A DNA stretch of 64,000 nt, taken from Uranotaenia lowii (Eukaryota; Arthropoda; Insecta; Diptera; Culicidae). Shown here in pieces: positions 11,652 through 22,036 of the stretch. Both the position numbers and the translations under genes were made by a program. Every line of letters begins with the position of its first letter. Position 1 is the stretch's first letter. Below the pieces are notes generated by a model. That model saw only the letters and a list, made by a program, of their open reading frames with translations. It made no database searches and was not told where the DNA came from. The stretch lies in NCBI RefSeq assembly GCF_029784155.1, contig NC_073691.1, positions 25,123,011-25,187,010 of the forward strand, read 5' to 3'.

Positions 11652-13539
11652 CTGCAAAAAATAAGAGACAACAAAAAACAACACTTAATTAGTGTCAAGC
11701 AGCAAAGGGTAAATCAATAAACAGTCGAAACTTATTGCTGGCGATAGGTAACATGGTCAGATTTCCTCTTAAGACAAGATTGAGTCGTGGAAGGGCTCCC
11801 TGATTTTTATTAATGTTTTTTTTTTTTGGAGTGGGTCCTTCCTCTCGTGAGAACTCCATGTTCGGAGATTCAATAACACTGAGCGACCAACAGTGAAAAA
11901 ACGTGCGCTTTCGAATTAAATAATTATATTGGAATTCAGCCTGCCCTTCCGCAAATATTCGAATCGGTGTCTGCGGGAACACTCTCAAGATCGACCTCCG
12001 AGGTTCATAAAGCCATTAAACGGGGAGGGTGTCATAAAATTGTTATGTGAAGAGGCTTGTAAATGGGATGTTGTACTAGAGGATCTTACTATGAAGAAAA
12101 AAAAACTGAAATGAGTTATTAGTTAACGCATCCAATAAACTTTTTGAAGGAAAACTTCATTCGTTCATTCATATATGTTATTGGGCAATTTCCGGTTTAA
12201 TTTAAAGATATGTAAAAAAAAACTCTAAAAATTCGCAAAATTTTCACAGGTTACCCTTGTTTCTGCTGATTTTTCAGTAAATTCAAGTAATTTTAAGTTC
12301 CCTTGTGATTTTTTTAGATCATGAAGACAGAAAAAATCCAGGAAGATATTTCAGGTTGAATAAATTTTGAGTTATGAGTACGTGGAAGTTTCTTTTGTTT
12401 CCAAAGGATTATATTTTGATGAACTCAAACATTTTTAAACCTTTGCATATTTTTTGAAGTAGAACTCACACTAGCCACATGAATATGAGGAAACTTCAAT
12501 GTTTCCCAAGGATTAAAAATTCTGTTTGATTTTAGAAAAAAAAATGCAATTTTATAGGTTTAACGATTGTTAAAGAATGCCATTAAAGCTTCCGAAAAAC
12601 TCGAAGGTTTTAATTCGAGACTTCAGTTTTTTTTAATAATCCATTAGATTTAGATCCTTCTAAATAAAATATTTGACAAGTTTGATTTTAAAAAATATTT
12701 TTCACATTTATGACTTTCACATTTTAATCAGATGTGCGTTAACTTGCCTCGGAAAAAGTCATTTGGCTAATTTCTTTCGAGTTTAACTTGTTATGTGCAG
12801 ATCTTCGTTCCAATCATTACGTCAATGGGCACAAAATGAAGAGAACAGTTCTGCATCAGAGGTGCCAGGTGTCCTGATTTTTCAGGATGTGTCCTGATTT
12901 TCGAGAGACCATCCTGATTTTTCCAAAACGCTTAAGTTGTCTTGATTTCCGAAAAATGGTCTATAAAATGTCCTAATTTCTCCAGACTTTCGAAAAATTT
13001 CTAATTTCTAACTGAATTTATATTGAAAAATATGAAAACTTCAATCAAATTAATTATATTAATTATAATCATTGTAATTAATTATGATCATTAATCATAA
13101 TCAGATATTTAAATGGTGTTTTCGAAATTAACTGCAGTCCAACCAAAGTTCTGCTCGCTTCACTTACACCTTTTGAGGGGACTTCAGTTTTTGTATTTCG
13201 CCTATATTTCCAGTATTCCCTACGGATTTTCAGCATTCCCTTCGGATTTCCTACCAATTATCGAAATTTTCAGGGAAAATTATACGGATAAACAAAAGTT
13301 CTACCTGAGGACCAAAAAAAGGTAATCAAGTTCAAAATCAGTACATTTTTCGTTTTGCGCCAAATCTACGGATTTATGAGGTTTGCAATCTGACAACACT
13401 GTCCCTGATGAATTCCGATTTGAACTACCGAAAGCATCATTGCAGTATGAGTTTAACGAAATAAAATCGTTCTGCAGAGAAGAACAAAGTGCGAGTGTGT
13501 AGTGTGTATCTCTGATTTAAATACGTTTTTTTTTGGAAT
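11652..13539. other. Probable first intron or upstream region of the Q-rich gene
   Basis: This is noncoding with no convincing ORF. The segment near 12,855-13,410 starts GAGGTGCCAGGTGTCCTG, with repeated TCCTGATTTT, and ends near CTGACAACACTG. It resembles an eroded MITE related to the GGTTGCC-type elements at 26.8-29.1 kb, but its ends do not pair well enough to call. Confidence 0.4.
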
Positions 13540-13901
13540 TTTAACATTTGTGACAGTTCAGATCATTTAAACGATTGACATTTTAGTCATATTTAACGCT
13601 AACGGTTGAAATAACTTTGACGGTTAAAAGTTCATTGATATTTCGGACAGTTGAGAATTTCAACACATTGAAAAATTTTGTCAGTTTAGACATATTTTTG
13701 AAATTGTTGAATTTTTTTATTTATTTAACCTTTCAGACATTTTGGATATTTAAGAAGTTTTAACCATCTTAATGTTCGACTTTTTGATTTTTTTTGGTTT
13801 TATTATTCATTTTAAAAGTATTTAAATTTTCGACGTTCTTAATATTGGTGACATTTCTAACATTTCTTACATTACAATTTTTCTTTGAATTTTATAAATT
13901 A
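13540..13901. repeat. Degenerate GACATTTT-type tract, left part
   Basis: Recurrent short words such as GACATTTT, GACAGTT and AACATTTC in T-rich sequence. A tract of the same style resumes at 26,337, directly after two Helitrons, so the two pieces were probably one tract before insertion. Confidence 0.5.
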
Positions 13902-14089
13902 CTAGCTGATCCCATACGAACTCCGTTTCGCTTTCAACTTGGAATATGTCATGAACAGTTTGTATGAAAGTCCATTGTCAAGCATTATCCAGATGCACTT
14001 CTGAATTCATTGTTAAGTAATAATTGCAAAAATATTCGATAATCACTTTGTCTGTCGTCTGCTACTAAATTTGAAAGCAGTAATCAATT

Positions 14090-14635
14090 GACCGTGCCAA
14101 AAAACCACGTGTATAAATTTCGACTGAATCATTGCATAACAACTTAATTATTGCCGAAAAGCTAAACCCCTTTCGGGGGCTCTTATATAATCTTTGATAT
14201 CTGAAATCGATTGCCCTTCCCTCAAAACTCCCGTGTGCAAATTTTCAAAGCAATCCATTGTAAAATAACGTCATTATTGCTAAAAACAGTGAAAAAATAA
14301 TTTATACGGACGACTCCTTTCGTCGACCCTGGCCAAACATTTGACATCTGAAATCGATTGCCTGTCCCTGAAAACTACCGTGTGCAAATTTTCATCCCAA
14401 TCCGATGTATAATTATGACAATAATGCAAAAATATTGAAAGTTTAACATGGACGACCCCTTTTGCCGGACCCTTACACTAAATTTAGTACCTGAAAACGG
14501 TTGCTCGTCCCTCAAAACTCTCGTGTGCCAATTTTCATCTGAATCCGATGTATATTAGCGACAATATCGCATCAACAGTGAATAGTTAATATGGACGACC
14601 CCTTTGGCCGACCCCTGATTTTAGTTTCGATAAGT
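14090..14635. repeat. Helitron H1 internal repeats, left block (about 145-bp units)
   Basis: Successive units are marked by GTGTGCAAATTTTCA at about 14,232, 14,381 and 14,522 (spacing 149 and 141 bp), each with ATGGACGACCCCTTT and ATCGATTGC-type segments. The series is interrupted by the RTE element and resumes at 18,064. Confidence 0.75.
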
Positions 14636-17600
14636 AAGTAAGTTTGGCTGGTAAACGGTGGATAATGTGCAACACGAGACCCCATAGTGGTCATATCACC
14701 TCTTATTCATAACTCCTATCTCTACCTCCCCGCGGTGCCGGCTGGGGTGCGAGTAACCTAAGCGGAGATCGGGTACCCAACCCCGGTGGATGCTTTGGTC
14801 GCATGCAGACTGAGAAGGTGGCCGCACGCGTCTGTTCCCCAGGTCAGGGGCGGCGTGCAACAACAACCGAGCGTCTGTTCTCCAGGTCAGGGGCGGCTCA
14901 AACAGCGTCTGTCTTGCAGCAAGCGGCTGAATTTATGAAATGCGGCTCCCGCCAGCTAAGTCCAAGATGGCAGCCCCATCGCGGGATAGGGACTTTAGGC
15001 TAACAACCTACTGCTCCCGATTCATAACTTGTTACGGAATCCGAAAGAAATGACCGATCTGGAACTTTGGCGACGACTTTTAGCATGAAAACACGGACAC
15101 GAATTGGAACTTGGAATGTTTTAACCCTTGCCCAACAAGGCAAACTGGAACAACTTGCTAGAGTGGCTAGCCGCCTCAAGCTTGAAATTCTGGGACTGAG
15201 CGAAGTCCGTTGGCCTAATACTGGAGAACACAAGACACAATCCGGGCAAGTCCTGCTTCACTCTGGCATACGAGGAGAACATGCTACTCGGGAACGAGGA
15301 GTTGGTTTCCTGTTAAGCCCGCAGGCCTACGCGGCCCTCATTAGATGGGAACCGATAAACGAAAGAATAATCGTAGCCAGATTTAGAACACGGGTTAGAA
15401 ACCTTACAATGGTCCAGTGTTATGCGCCAACTGACGTTGCCGATTTGCAGGAGAAAGAGCAGTTTTACAGTCAACTGAACAGCGTGGTAGAGAGAATTCC
15501 GAAGGGTGACATTCAAATCCATTTGGGCGACTTCAACGCAAAGATTGGCTCCGACAATCAAGACCTTGAGCGCATCATGGGGCGCCATGGCCTAGGACAG
15601 ATGAGCGAAAACGGAGAGCTGTTTGTAGAATTTTGTGGCAATAACAACATGGTGATCGGTGGATCGCTCTTCCCCCATCGACCAGCACATAAGGTCACTT
15701 GGGTTTCCCGAGATGGCCGAACAGAAAATCAAATTGACCACATCTGCATCAGCCGAAAATGGAGAAGGAGCCTTCTTGATGTCCGCAACAAGCGAAGCGC
15801 AGACATTGCATCTGACCATCACCTCGTCCTTGGCGAGATACGACTGAGAGTTGCACGTGTCCAACGGCGCGAGGAGAAAGTCGGGTGTCGATACGACGTC
15901 CGCCGGTTGGAGAATCCAGAGGTGAAAAGGGCATACGTTGAACAGCTAGAATCCCGAGCCTCGGAGCTGCCGACAGACGGAACAGTCGAAGAACAGTGGT
16001 GTGGAATCAAGAATGCCTTTATCACGACGAGCCATGGTACTCTCGGTAAAGTTTGTGGAAGAAGGAGTGAATGGATGTCGGATGAAACTTGGAGGATGGT
16101 CGATGATCGGAGAAAGGCGAAAGTCGGAATTGAGCAGGCATGTACCGGGTCAGCCAAAGCAGCCGCCCGCTTACGATATGCGGAGCTGGAAAAGGCAGTT
16201 AAACGAGCTTGTAGACGAGACAAGAGAGCCTGGACAAACTCCCTAGCCGAAGAGGGGGAAAGAGCCGCCGCCAATGGAGATATCCGATTACTTTATGACA
16301 TCTCTCGCCGCCTCAGTGGTGCAAGGACTAATGCAAGAATGCCGCTGAAAGACCGAGCAGGTCAGTTATTGACCGATCGAACAGATCAGCTCAAACGATG
16401 GACTGAGCACTTCGAACAACTCTTCCGAGTCACGAATAGCGATGGCCAACAGAACCCGCAGCTTGAAGCGCCAACAGTAAGTCGCATAAATGGCGTCAAC
16501 TCGGAAGCGCCCTCGCTGGCTGAAATAGAAGCGGCAATCAAAAACATGAAATCCAACAAAGCACCTGGGATCGATTGCATCCCTGCTGAAATGCTGAAAG
16601 CCGACCCTGCCCTATCAGCACAAATGTAGCACCGTCTTTTCGCTGACATCTGGGATACTGCAACATTCCCGGCCGACTGGATGCAGGGTATCCTCGTAAA
16701 GGTCCCGAAGAAAGGAGACCTGACAGAGTGCGGTAACTGGCGAGGCATAACGTTGATCTGTACAACCCTCAAAGTACTCTGCAAAGTGATCCTGAACAGG
16801 ATCCAGGAGAAAATCGACGCTACACTCCGACGGCAACAAGCTGGATTCCGATCCGGACGATCATGTGTGGACCACATCACAACGCTACGAATCATACTGG
16901 AACAAATCAACGAATTCCAGGACTCTCTTCTGCTGGTGTTCGTTGATTTCGAAAAAGCATTCGACCGACTTAATCATGAAAACATCTGGGCGGCTCTAAG
17001 GCGACGAGGGGTCCCAGAGAAACTAGTCCATCTCATCGAAGCACAATACGAGGCATTTTCGTGCAAGGTCTTGCACGATGGTGTCTTGTCCGAACCAATC
17101 CCGGTAACTGCTGGAGTGAGACAAGGATGTATCTTATCACCGCTACTTTTCCTCATCGTAATGGATGAGATTCTGACTGGATCGATCGACTGTGCACCGA
17201 ACCGAGGATTGCCGTGGAATCCTTTAACAATGGAGCAACTGAACGACCTTGACCTGGCTGACGATATTGTTTTGCTCGCCCAAACACAACCGGACATGCA
17301 GAGCAAACTCGACGACCTCACCGAAAGTTCCAAGGCAGCAGGTCTCAAAGTCAATGTCGGAAAGACCAAGTCGATGGAGATCAACACAGGAGATCCCTCC
17401 AGTTTCATGGTAGCTGGGCAACAAGTTGAGAAAGTGGAGTGCTTCCAGTATCTTGGTAGCCAGATAACGCCTGATGGTGGTACCAGGAAAGACATCGAAA
17501 CCCGGATCAGAAAGGCCCGATTTGCGTTTGCGAGTCTCCGAAACATCTGGCGGTCACGCCAGATCTCTCTACGAACAAAAATCCGAATCTTCAACTCAAA

Positions 17601-18063
17601 CGTCAAATCCGTATTGCTGTACGGGTGCGAAACTTGGTGCACATATGCGGTGACGACGCGAAAACTGCAAATATTTGTAAACCGCTGCCTGCGGAACATC
17701 ATCCGCGCTTGGTGGCCTGGCAACTGGATCTCGAATGAGGAACTACATCGCCGGTGTCATCAAAGGGCGCTAGAAATCGAGATTCGGGAACGTAAGTGGA
17801 GATGGATTGGGCACACGCTGCGAAAAGATGAAAACGAGATTTGCAGAGAGGCGCTTGACTGGAATCCAGAAGGTCATCGAAGAAGAGGCAGGCCCAGAAA
17901 CTCGTGGCGGCGAAGCCTAGCCGCTGAAATCCGAACTGTCGACGAGAATCTTGACTGGGACCAGGTGAAGACGCTGGCTCCGGATCGTCAACAGTGGAGG
18001 TCTTTTACCACGGCCCTATGCACCGGTGGATCGGCGCGGGATCATTAAGTAAGTAAGTAAGTA
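14636..18063 (+). mobile_element. RTE-type non-LTR retrotransposon, full length or nearly so
   Basis: The element has a GC-richer 5' UTR (about 14,645-15,084, with two copies of CAGGTCAGGGGCGGC), one endonuclease/reverse-transcriptase ORF, a 3' UTR that is almost absent, and a (TAAG)n tail at 18,046-18,063. The left border also carries TAAGTAAGTAAG, so the target duplication and tail cannot be separated by eye. It lies inside the ~145-bp repeat block of Helitron H1 and is therefore younger than that Helitron. Short tandem tails and a single EN-RT ORF fit the RTE group. Confidence 0.85.
15085..18048 (+). pseudogene. RTE endonuclease/reverse transcriptase ORF with one in-frame TAG
   Basis: This is the retrotransposition enzyme of the element. 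Using the ATG at 15,085, the frame stays open to 18,048 (about 987 codons) apart from a single TAG at 16,627-16,629 (codon 515); there is no frameshift, and both halves are in the same frame. The N-terminal apurinic-type endonuclease shows GTWNVLTL (residues ~8-15), LSEVRW (~40), GDFNAKIG (~150) and SDHHLV (~244). The reverse transcriptase shows KAPGIDCIPAEML just before the stop, then KKGDLTECGNWRGITL, DFEKAFDRLNHE, VRQGCILSPLLF and the catalytic LADD (~724-727). The C-terminus has RGRPRNSW, common in RTE proteins. The TAG falls between GPD-like and KKGD-like motifs, so the product is inactive unless read through. Codon use is GC-richer than the flanking DNA. Confidence 0.88.
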
Positions 18064-18460
18064 AAATCAGTTTTTTGTCCCTAATAACACCTACGTGCAA
18101 ATTTTCATCCCAATCCGATGTATAAAAACGTCAATATTACTAAGATACTGAAAATTCAATATGGACGACCCCTTTCGCCGGCCCCTTACACTGAATTTGA
18201 TACCTTAAATCGATTGCACGTCACTAAAAACTATCGTGTACCAATTTTCACCTGAATACGATGTATAATAACGTCAATATCGCAAAAACAGCGAACAGTT
18301 AATATGGACGACCCCTTTGGACGATCCCTTGCACATAATTTGACATCTGAAATCGATTTCTCGTCTTTCAAAACACTCATGTGCAAATTTTCAACACGAT
18401 CCGACAAAAAATAACGTCAATATCACCAAAACAATATTTGTCTTGTATGGACGACCCCCC
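18064..18460. repeat. Helitron H1 internal repeats, right block
   Basis: The ~145-bp units continue after the RTE element, with GTGCAAATTTTCATCCCAAT at 18,093 and related copies at 18,236 and 18,378 (spacing 143 and 142 bp). Each is followed by ATGGACGACCCC. The block stops at the poly(T) that marks the end of the L1/Tx1 insertion. Confidence 0.75.
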
Positions 18461-18461
18461 C

Positions 18462-18583
18462 TTTTTTTTTTTTTTTTTTTTTAGGTTCAAAATTCAAAAT
18501 TCAGATCTTTTTTTTTTTTTTTTTTTTTTTTTTAGGAATAGGAATTCAACATTTGTATTCAGGTTCAAAATTCAAAATTCAGA

Positions 18584-18649
<66 letters not shown>
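18462..18649 (-). repeat. Compound poly(A) tail of the L1/Tx1 element: three A-runs with a repeated spacer
   Basis: On the plus strand there are poly(T) runs at 18,462-18,482 (21), 18,508-18,533 (26) and 18,586-18,649 (64). A 25-bp segment starting AGGTTCAAAATTC is repeated exactly at 18,483-18,507 and 18,561-18,585; a further AGGAATAGG...ATTC segment lies at 18,534-18,560. Run lengths in assemblies are often inaccurate, but the repeated spacer is clear. Confidence 0.85.
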
Positions 18650-18651
<2 letters not shown>

Positions 18652-18791
18652 TAATTATTTAAAACTAAATGTTCGGGTTAACAATTCATCGTTTTAACTT
18701 GCTCTATTCTACTCTTCCAGCTCTCGCAACACGACTCATAAAGGTTCATCAACAAATATTCAACTCATTACCGAACTCTTTACTGAACCAT

Positions 18792-21700
18792 CTACTTTTG
18801 TTCCATCTCATTTCTCTTATTTCTTTTTTTTAAAACATACAAATCAGGTTCTTTTACCCTCAAATTGAAAGATATTACTTTCGTTAACAACCATAATGAA
18901 GCCACAGATTTTTTTGACTTCCTTGAAACAGGGATAAACAAAATCTCTTCTATATCATGACAACTTATTTTGTAACGACTTTTGATTATTGAAGTACACC
19001 AATTCCAGACAAATTTCGATTTGGGGCAAAGTTTAATTCTATGTTCGTTCGTATCCATTACATGACATTTATCACAGGAAATGTTAGTTAAATTACCGAT
19101 ATTATATTGTTTTAATTTATATTTATTCGGGATCAGATCATTTACAAACGTAAAAATTATTTCACGGTCTTTGAGAGATATAACTTTATCATTTAAATTT
19201 TCCCATACAATATTCCAAGGAGCTATTATCTTTTTTTCAATCTCAGGTTGATAATTTTGTTCTTTGATGAAGTATTCATAAAGTGATTTGGTAGATGTTA
19301 AATCAAAATTATTATCCAAAATCTTACCTACAGATATCCAATCTCTTGCATTCCGTGTGAGTCGTTGTTTAGAATTGAAATCAATTAAATATTTATCTTT
19401 CGAGTAAGTACCATCCTCATTTAAATTGTAAAAAATATTTTTCAAAAATAATGCCTTTGCTTTGGACTCTGGATCTATCAAACGTAAACCACCTTTACAA
19501 TAATCCAAATAAAGTTGTCTTCTATCCAATTTAAACATATACCCGCTCCACAGAAACTTTCCGCAAGCTGATTTGATTTGTGCTAAGTGTTTATTTGAAG
19601 GGGGAAATATTTGAGCAGTGTACCACAACTTAGATAATATAAAAACATTTAGAACAATACATCTTTGATAAATATTCAAGGAACGAATGCTGTGTAGCTG
19701 TAAAGTCGATTTCATTGTATTTATCAAACGGTCAAAGTTAGTTGTAACTGAAGATGTCCAATTCTTTTCAAACGTAACTCCTAGAACTTTGAGACTTTCT
19801 AACTCTTGAATTTTTTGAGGACCCACTCGAGCATTATTTAATCGGATGAAACCAGATTTTTTATCATTTAATTTAATATTAGCAAACGAACTATAAGAAT
19901 CAAGTATTTCCAATAACTTATCAAATTCACAATCATTTCGAACAAAAATCAGTAGATCATCGGCGTACGCAATTACATTAAGGAATTTTTCATCAACAAG
20001 AACAGCAGAAATGTTTTGTGAAATACTACGAATAAGGGGTTCAATATATAGAATGAAAAAAATCATACTCATCGGACAACCTTGGCGAACTGAACTTTTT
20101 ATTGATATTTCTTTAGTGAAAAAACCATTAATAAGAATTTTTGAAGAGGCGTAACCATACATATTTTTAAAACAATTAATTAGACATTGGGGAAAATTAA
20201 ATTTTTCTAAAATTGTCCAAAGATAACCATGATTTACCCTATCAAATGCCTTGTTTAAATCTAAACTCACCAAACAGCCCTTAATTTTTTTTGATTCTAC
20301 AGATTTTGTTAAAATTTGTCTGACATCTTTTAAATTCTCTATACATGGATTTACGTTTAAATATGCTGCTTGACCAGGCCCTATTATTTTCCCTAAAACT
20401 GTTTTAATTCGTTCTGATATAAGTTTCATGAAAAGCTTATAGTCCGTATTTAGTAAACTGATCGGGCGATAATCGTTAAGCTTATACGATGTTTTACCTT
20501 GTTTTGGAATAAGTGTTATGATTCCTTCAGTGAAACTTTTAGGTGGTTTACTAGCCCCTGAAAGATATGAATTGAAAATATGTAACAAATCGTTTTTTAT
20601 AGAATCGTAGTTTTTTATATAAACCTCATAGGTTAAACCGTCTGGCCCCGGACTCTTTTTTTTAGAGCAACCTAACAAGACAGTTTTTAATTCCTCTTCC
20701 GTTATATTACTCATAAGCATATTTTTATCATTTTCTGATAGTTGTTTTTGTAACATATTTACTGGGTCATTATATGTATTATTCAAAGGCGAACAGTTTT
20801 TAAATAAATCAGCATAATAATCGTATGCTTTATTTAATAGTATATTGTTATCAGTTATCATAATATTATTTTCTTTCAATTTAAATGAACCACTATATTC
20901 TATACGTTTGATGTGAGCTGAAACTTGAAAAATATTAACTAATTCATCTTGTACTAAAGTAGTTTCAGGTAAATGATTTGTAAAATGTTTAAGTCTTTTT
21001 GCTTCAATTTCCATTAATCTCGATTTTATTAGTTTTATATCCAATAACGTTGGAATATCATTATTTTTTTTATCCATCCATTCATACAATTTCCCATAGA
21101 AATAACTTTTTTCGTTAGTTATCATGCTATTAAGAATCCAACTTTCATGTTTAAAATATTGCCTTAGTTTGATTTTTGCTACCTCATTCCACCATCTATT
21201 CCTATCGCCTGTGTAAGATTGCTGCAATTGCCAGTTTTGATAATTTTCTTGGAGACGATCACACACTTCCGGATTGTGAACGATAGAGCTGTTTACCTTC
21301 CAATACCCACGTCCTTTGAGGGAAACTTGATCAATTTTAAGTTTCAACATTATTCCACAATGATCAGAAAAGGGAGCTGGGATGGTGTCAAAAGAAAGAG
21401 AGTTTTCGAGTACATTTGAAGAAACATAGAAACGATCTAGTCGAGATGAAAACTCACCGCGATAAAAAGTAAAACATTTTTTCTTGAGTTCAATTGCAAC
21501 ATCTTTCAACTTAACTAAATCAACAAGTTTTTTCAAAGCCGTGGAATAATTTTTACTGCTCCCTGTAGAATCCATGGAATGTAAAATACAATTGAAATCA
21601 CCCCCTATTACTATGCGAGTGAATTGTTTTTTGCTTAAATGTAAACTAATATCATTTGTAAACAAATTTTCTCTTTCAATTTTTCTATTTGTTCCGGAAT

Positions 21701-22004
21701 GGGCATACACATTTATGAAATTTATATTATTTACAACAACAGAGATTATTCTACCACCTGGATCAAGCAACGGTTGATCAAACTCCAGCGAAGCTCTTAT
21801 CAAGATGGCGGTACCAGAACCTGTATCATTTAAATTTACCAAAGACACATGAGATGGGACAAAAGAAAAATTTGCAAAACAAACTTCTTGAAGAAATAAA
21901 ACATCTACATCATTATTATAAATAAAATCGCGCAACAAACCTTTACTTACCGTGTTGTTTGAGCTGTTCAAGTTGATAGAACCTACTTTTAGAACAAAAT
22001 TCAT
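18792..22004 (-). CDS. L1/Tx1 ORF2: endonuclease, reverse transcriptase and C-terminal zinc motif (1,070 residues)
   Basis: The enzyme nicks target DNA and reverse-transcribes the element RNA. The endonuclease domain (residues 1-~225) shows FLQEVC (catalytic E near 40), GGDFNCIL (~135) and SDHCGIML (~214). The reverse transcriptase shows KKSPGPDGLTYEVY, LNDYRPISLLNTDYKLF, SLDLNKAFDRVNHGYLW, SSVRQGCPMS and the catalytic YADD at 680-683. Near residues 975-1,000, CDKCHVMDTNEHRIKLC is a Cx2Cx7Hx4C-type zinc motif common at the C-terminus of such proteins. All expected catalytic residues are present and the frame is open, so the protein looks potentially functional. It begins 32 nt after the ORF1 stop. 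Codon use is strongly A/T-biased, unlike the RTE element. Confidence 0.93.
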   Translation of the reverse strand: MNFVLKVGSINLNSSNNTVSKGLLRDFIYNNDVDVLFLQEVCFANFSFVPSHVSLVNLNDTGSGTAILIRASLEFDQPLLDPGGRIISVVVNNINFINVYAHSGTNRKIERENLFTNDISLHLSKKQFTRIVIGGDFNCILHSMDSTGSSKNYSTALKKLVDLVKLKDVAIELKKKCFTFYRGEFSSRLDRFYVSSNVLENSLSFDTIPAPFSDHCGIMLKLKIDQVSLKGRGYWKVNSSIVHNPEVCDRLQENYQNWQLQQSYTGDRNRWWNEVAKIKLRQYFKHESWILNSMITNEKSYFYGKLYEWMDKKNNDIPTLLDIKLIKSRLMEIEAKRLKHFTNHLPETTLVQDELVNIFQVSAHIKRIEYSGSFKLKENNIMITDNNILLNKAYDYYADLFKNCSPLNNTYNDPVNMLQKQLSENDKNMLMSNITEEELKTVLLGCSKKKSPGPDGLTYEVYIKNYDSIKNDLLHIFNSYLSGASKPPKSFTEGIITLIPKQGKTSYKLNDYRPISLLNTDYKLFMKLISERIKTVLGKIIGPGQAAYLNVNPCIENLKDVRQILTKSVESKKIKGCLVSLDLNKAFDRVNHGYLWTILEKFNFPQCLINCFKNMYGYASSKILINGFFTKEISIKSSVRQGCPMSMIFFILYIEPLIRSISQNISAVLVDEKFLNVIAYADDLLIFVRNDCEFDKLLEILDSYSSFANIKLNDKKSGFIRLNNARVGPQKIQELESLKVLGVTFEKNWTSSVTTNFDRLINTMKSTLQLHSIRSLNIYQRCIVLNVFILSKLWYTAQIFPPSNKHLAQIKSACGKFLWSGYMFKLDRRQLYLDYCKGGLRLIDPESKAKALFLKNIFYNLNEDGTYSKDKYLIDFNSKQRLTRNARDWISVGKILDNNFDLTSTKSLYEYFIKEQNYQPEIEKKIIAPWNIVWENLNDKVISLKDREIIFTFVNDLIPNKYKLKQYNIGNLTNISCDKCHVMDTNEHRIKLCPKSKFVWNWCTSIIKSRYKISCHDIEEILFIPVSRKSKKSVASLWLLTKVISFNLRVKEPDLYVLKKRNKRNEMEQK

Positions 22005-22036
22005 TTTTAAATATGATACAAATTTTCAAATTCGAT

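Noticed and set aside
12855..13410. MITE with GGTGCCAGGTGTCCTG end
   Set aside because: The far end does not form a convincing inverted match, so only a note is given in the region entry.
15819..17723. Long minus-strand ORFs across the RTE element
   Set aside because: They are antisense shadows of the GC-richer RTE coding sequence; they contain no domain motifs.
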